Assembly (NCBI GenBank): GCA_900553685.1
Contig: USEI01000027.1
Coordinates: 1-14,917, forward strand
Reading direction: 5' to 3'
Source of the DNA: an uncultured Clostridium sp.
GTDB taxonomy: Bacteria > Bacillota > Clostridia > TANB77 > CAG-508
Length of the DNA stretch: 14,917 nt
Part shown: in pieces, positions 13,424 through 14,917 of the stretch
How positions within the stretch are numbered: the first letter of the stretch is position 1
How the letters are laid out: every line of letters begins with the position of its first letter
Notes under the pieces: generated by a model
Database searches by the model: none
Seen by the model: only the letters and a program-made list of their open reading frames with translations
Told to the model about the DNA's origin: nothing
Made by a program: the position numbers and the translations under genes

Positions 13424-14128
13424 TTACTTTTCTATTTTATTTACACTATTCAATTTATCTTTTTTCTTATTACCTGGTTGACTATCTTCTTTTTTATTAG
13501 AATTTTTTTCAACTTTATTTGTATTTTTTCTCTCATCTCTAATCTTTTTAAAACCATTTTTTACATCTAATGGATTTAAATTTATTAAGAGTATTATAGA
13601 ACCAATAGATAGCAAGAAAGCTTTTCCAATTTCTAATATCATTTTCCTTTTATCATCAAATAATTCTATAAAAGCGGGTATTCTCCATATTGGAGTAAAA
13701 ACAAAAATTGTGAAAAGTATAAATTCCAGCACTTCTCCAACTTTTAGCATTGATTTTTTATTCATTTCTCTTATAGTCTGATTATAATCTACTAAATTTC
13801 TTTTTATATAAAAAATATAATTTATTATTGTTAATGAAATAATCAATATACCTGTTATCATATACATTATAACTTCTGTTCTGTCATAACTATATTCGTG
13901 AGCCCAACTAAAACAATATATTCCAAATACTATTAATAAAGTAGATATTATAGATAAAGAATAATATTTTGTAAGTAATGAAATTAACTCACTAAAATCA
14001 ACTTGATTTCTTTTATGATGTTTGTGAAATATTAAATAATAAATTATTCCAAGAATTATTATATACGCACCAAATATTATTGTAATATAATTAAATTTTA
14101 AATTTTCAAAATTTACAGATAAATCCAT
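13424..14128 (-). CDS. Membrane protein with about five helices, unknown
   Basis: I do not recognise this 234-aa protein. The start is ATG 14128-14126, preceded by AGGAG. A TTG 15 bases upstream would put the ribosome site in the coding region. Hydrophobic segments at about 14-36, 56-76, 86-108, 131-150 and 168-185 predict five membrane helices. The Trp-containing TPIWRIPAF after the fourth may be a turn at the membrane surface. The last 50 residues are very basic and Lys/Asn-rich (KKIRDERKNTNK) and probably lie in the cytoplasm. It begins 16 bases after the stop of the CYTH gene, so the two form an operon from the promoter at 14748-14776. No clear terminator separates it from the thrS promoter. 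The role is unknown; link to the CYTH enzyme is by operon only. Confidence 0.8.
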   Translation of the reverse strand: MDLSVNFENLKFNYITIIFGAYIIILGIIYYLIFHKHHKRNQVDFSELISLLTKYYSLSIISTLLIVFGIYCFSWAHEYSYDRTEVIMYMITGILIISLTIINYIFYIKRNLVDYNQTIREMNKKSMLKVGEVLEFILFTIFVFTPIWRIPAFIELFDDKRKMILEIGKAFLLSIGSIILLINLNPLDVKNGFKKIRDERKNTNKVEKNSNKKEDSQPGNKKKDKLNSVNKIEK

Positions 14129-14144
14129 ATATATTCTCCTCAAA

Positions 14145-14711
14145 TTATTTTATATAATATTTTTTATCTAAAGGTTCGTCAAATTTTACAATTGGAACAT
14201 TTGAAATTTCTATATTATAAAAAGTTCTAAAAACACCTTGTACATCTATTGATGTTACTTTTTCTTTATCTACTCCTAAAAGATAAATCATATCTTCAAC
14301 TGCTTTTTTATTTTTTCCCTCTATTTCCAAATATGTTGGAATATATGGCCATGAATCAATATCTAACTCAACATCATTTAACATATATCTAATTCTTTTA
14401 TTTTCTTGATATGTATGAGATTTGTAACCTAATTCATTTAAAATATTATTTGTTTCTTCAAAATCTGAAACTTCTATTTCCATTTCCTTTGTTCCATCTA
14501 TTTCTAGGTTTTCTAATTTTTTTATTGTTAATGTTGTTTTATTTCCATCTGTTCTAAGCCTAATCCATTTATGTTCACATGAAGGATTAAAATTATATAT
14601 CCTCCTTTTATAATCAAATTCAGCAATTTTTTTTGCTCCTAATTGTTCTAATTTTTTTATAATTTTTTTTGTATCTATATCTAAAACTCTTACTTCATAT
14701 TCTGTGTGCAT
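14145..14711 (-). CDS. CYTH-domain protein (CyaB / triphosphatase-like)
   Basis: CYTH proteins fold into a tunnel that binds triphosphates with metal ions. The family includes class IV adenylate cyclase CyaB, thiamine triphosphatase and inorganic triphosphatases. This 188-aa protein starts MHTEYEVRVLDID, giving the signature ExExK as E4-x-E6-x-R8 (Arg replacing Lys). It also has the Arg pair in WIRLRTDG (49-56), LTIKKLE, the acidic strand KEMEIEVSD and a C-terminal LDIDSWPYIPTYLEIEG. The WPxIPxYLEIEG pattern is the one usually labelled class IV adenylate cyclase. ATG follows AGGAG by 7-8 bases. It is the first gene of an operon with the membrane protein at 13424. Cyclase versus triphosphatase cannot be decided from sequence; a phosphatase is the commoner activity. 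Confidence 0.85.
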   Translation of the reverse strand: MHTEYEVRVLDIDTKKIIKKLEQLGAKKIAEFDYKRRIYNFNPSCEHKWIRLRTDGNKTTLTIKKLENLEIDGTKEMEIEVSDFEETNNILNELGYKSHTYQENKRIRYMLNDVELDIDSWPYIPTYLEIEGKNKKAVEDMIYLLGVDKEKVTSIDVQGVFRTFYNIEISNVPIVKFDEPLDKKYYIK

Positions 14712-14747
14712 ATTCTTCTCCTATTTTTATATATTTTATTTAAAAAC

Positions 14748-14776
14748 ATTATACCAAAACTTAAATTTTAATACAA
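14748..14776 (-). promoter_or_regulatory. Promoter of the CYTH operon
   Basis: On the minus strand: weak -35 TTGTAT (14776-14771), 17-base spacer, extended -10 TGG-TATAAT (-10 at 14753-14748). The ATG lies 37 bases downstream of the -10. It is divergent from the tRNA promoter at 14798-14826. Confidence 0.75.
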
Positions 14777-14797
14777 CATAAATATATTTCACTTTTC

Positions 14798-14826
14798 TTG
14801 ATTTTTTTATTATTTATATGTATAAT
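14798..14826 (+). promoter_or_regulatory. Promoter of tRNA-Thr
   Basis: -35 TTGATT (14798-14803), 17-base spacer, perfect -10 TATAAT (14821-14826). The mature tRNA starts 25 bases after the -10. Confidence 0.8.
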
Positions 14827-14850
14827 ATGTTTTGTATAAAAATTAGTTAT

Positions 14851-14917
14851 GCTTATATAGCTCAGTTGGTAGAGCAACAGATTCGTAACCTGTAGGTCGC
14901 CAGTTCGATTCTGGCTA
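14851..14917 (+). tRNA. tRNA-Thr, anticodon CGT, 3' end cut by window
   Basis: The arms are acceptor GCTTATA, D arm GCTC...GAGC, anticodon arm ACAGA-TTCGTAA-CCTGT and T arm GCCAG-TTCGATT-CTGGC. The anticodon CGT reads ACG (Thr). The last stem pair (A-C) is a mismatch. The window ends two bases into the 3' acceptor strand. It may head a tRNA cluster. Confidence 0.85.

Noticed and set aside
14126..14143. TTG 14143 as start of the membrane protein
   Set aside because: The AGGAG ribosome site would overlap the first codons; ATG 14128 fits better.
1..14917. CRISPR array, toxin-antitoxin pair or phage-defence operon
   Set aside because: I saw no regularly spaced repeats with unique spacers, no small paired genes with such motifs, and no defence nuclease, reverse transcriptase or sensor motifs.

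Overview
The window is very AT-rich (roughly a quarter G+C by eye). It uses the standard bacterial code, since tryptophan is TGG and the genes end in TAA-type stops. Shine-Dalgarno sites are strong (GGAGG) and promoters are sigma-A-like. A T-box ahead of thrS, a Spo0A-type domain remnant, a HelD-type helicase and a phosphopentomutase all point to a low-GC Bacillota, most likely an anaerobic, Clostridia-like organism. Almost every gene is on the minus strand.

Positions 1-631 hold the 5' part of an unrecognised minus-strand gene with its own promoter, followed by two hairpins that look like the original transcription stop downstream of a tRNA. Positions 632-3706 look like a small, decayed genomic island. 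An intact tRNA-Leu(CAA) lies at 3694-3776, and a 14-bp copy of its 3' end (TTGGTGCCGATAAA on the plus strand) recurs at 632-645. Between them lie a frameshifted membrane/PH-domain-like gene, a secreted V8/trypsin-like serine protease whose start codon appears to be ACG, a partner membrane-anchored protein sharing a short motif with the protease pro-region, a broken remnant of a Spo0A DNA-binding domain, and a cluster of TGGGAACA repeats next to the tRNA. No integrase gene remains.

Positions 3777-11070 are ordinary chromosome: deoB (phosphopentomutase), co-transcribed behind a 773-aa coiled-coil protein of unknown function; a HelD-like UvrD-family ATPase with a hairpin in its leader; and a membrane-anchored extracellular protein with distant serpin-like features, whose promoter sits inside a perfect AT-only palindrome.

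Positions 11179-14917 hold thrS (a threonyl-tRNA synthetase without the N-terminal TGS domain) with a full T-box leader, promoter and attenuator. Next is a two-gene operon (CYTH/CyaB-like phosphatase or cyclase plus a five-helix membrane protein). A divergent tRNA-Thr(CGT) is cut by the window end.

The least ordinary part is the island at tRNA-Leu. What remains there is a cell-surface/secretion cargo in different stages of decay rather than a clear defence system. I did not find a convincing new multi-gene system. The best leads are the protease and its motif-sharing partner, the Spo0A-domain remnant, the 773-aa unknown protein and the serpin-like surface protein.
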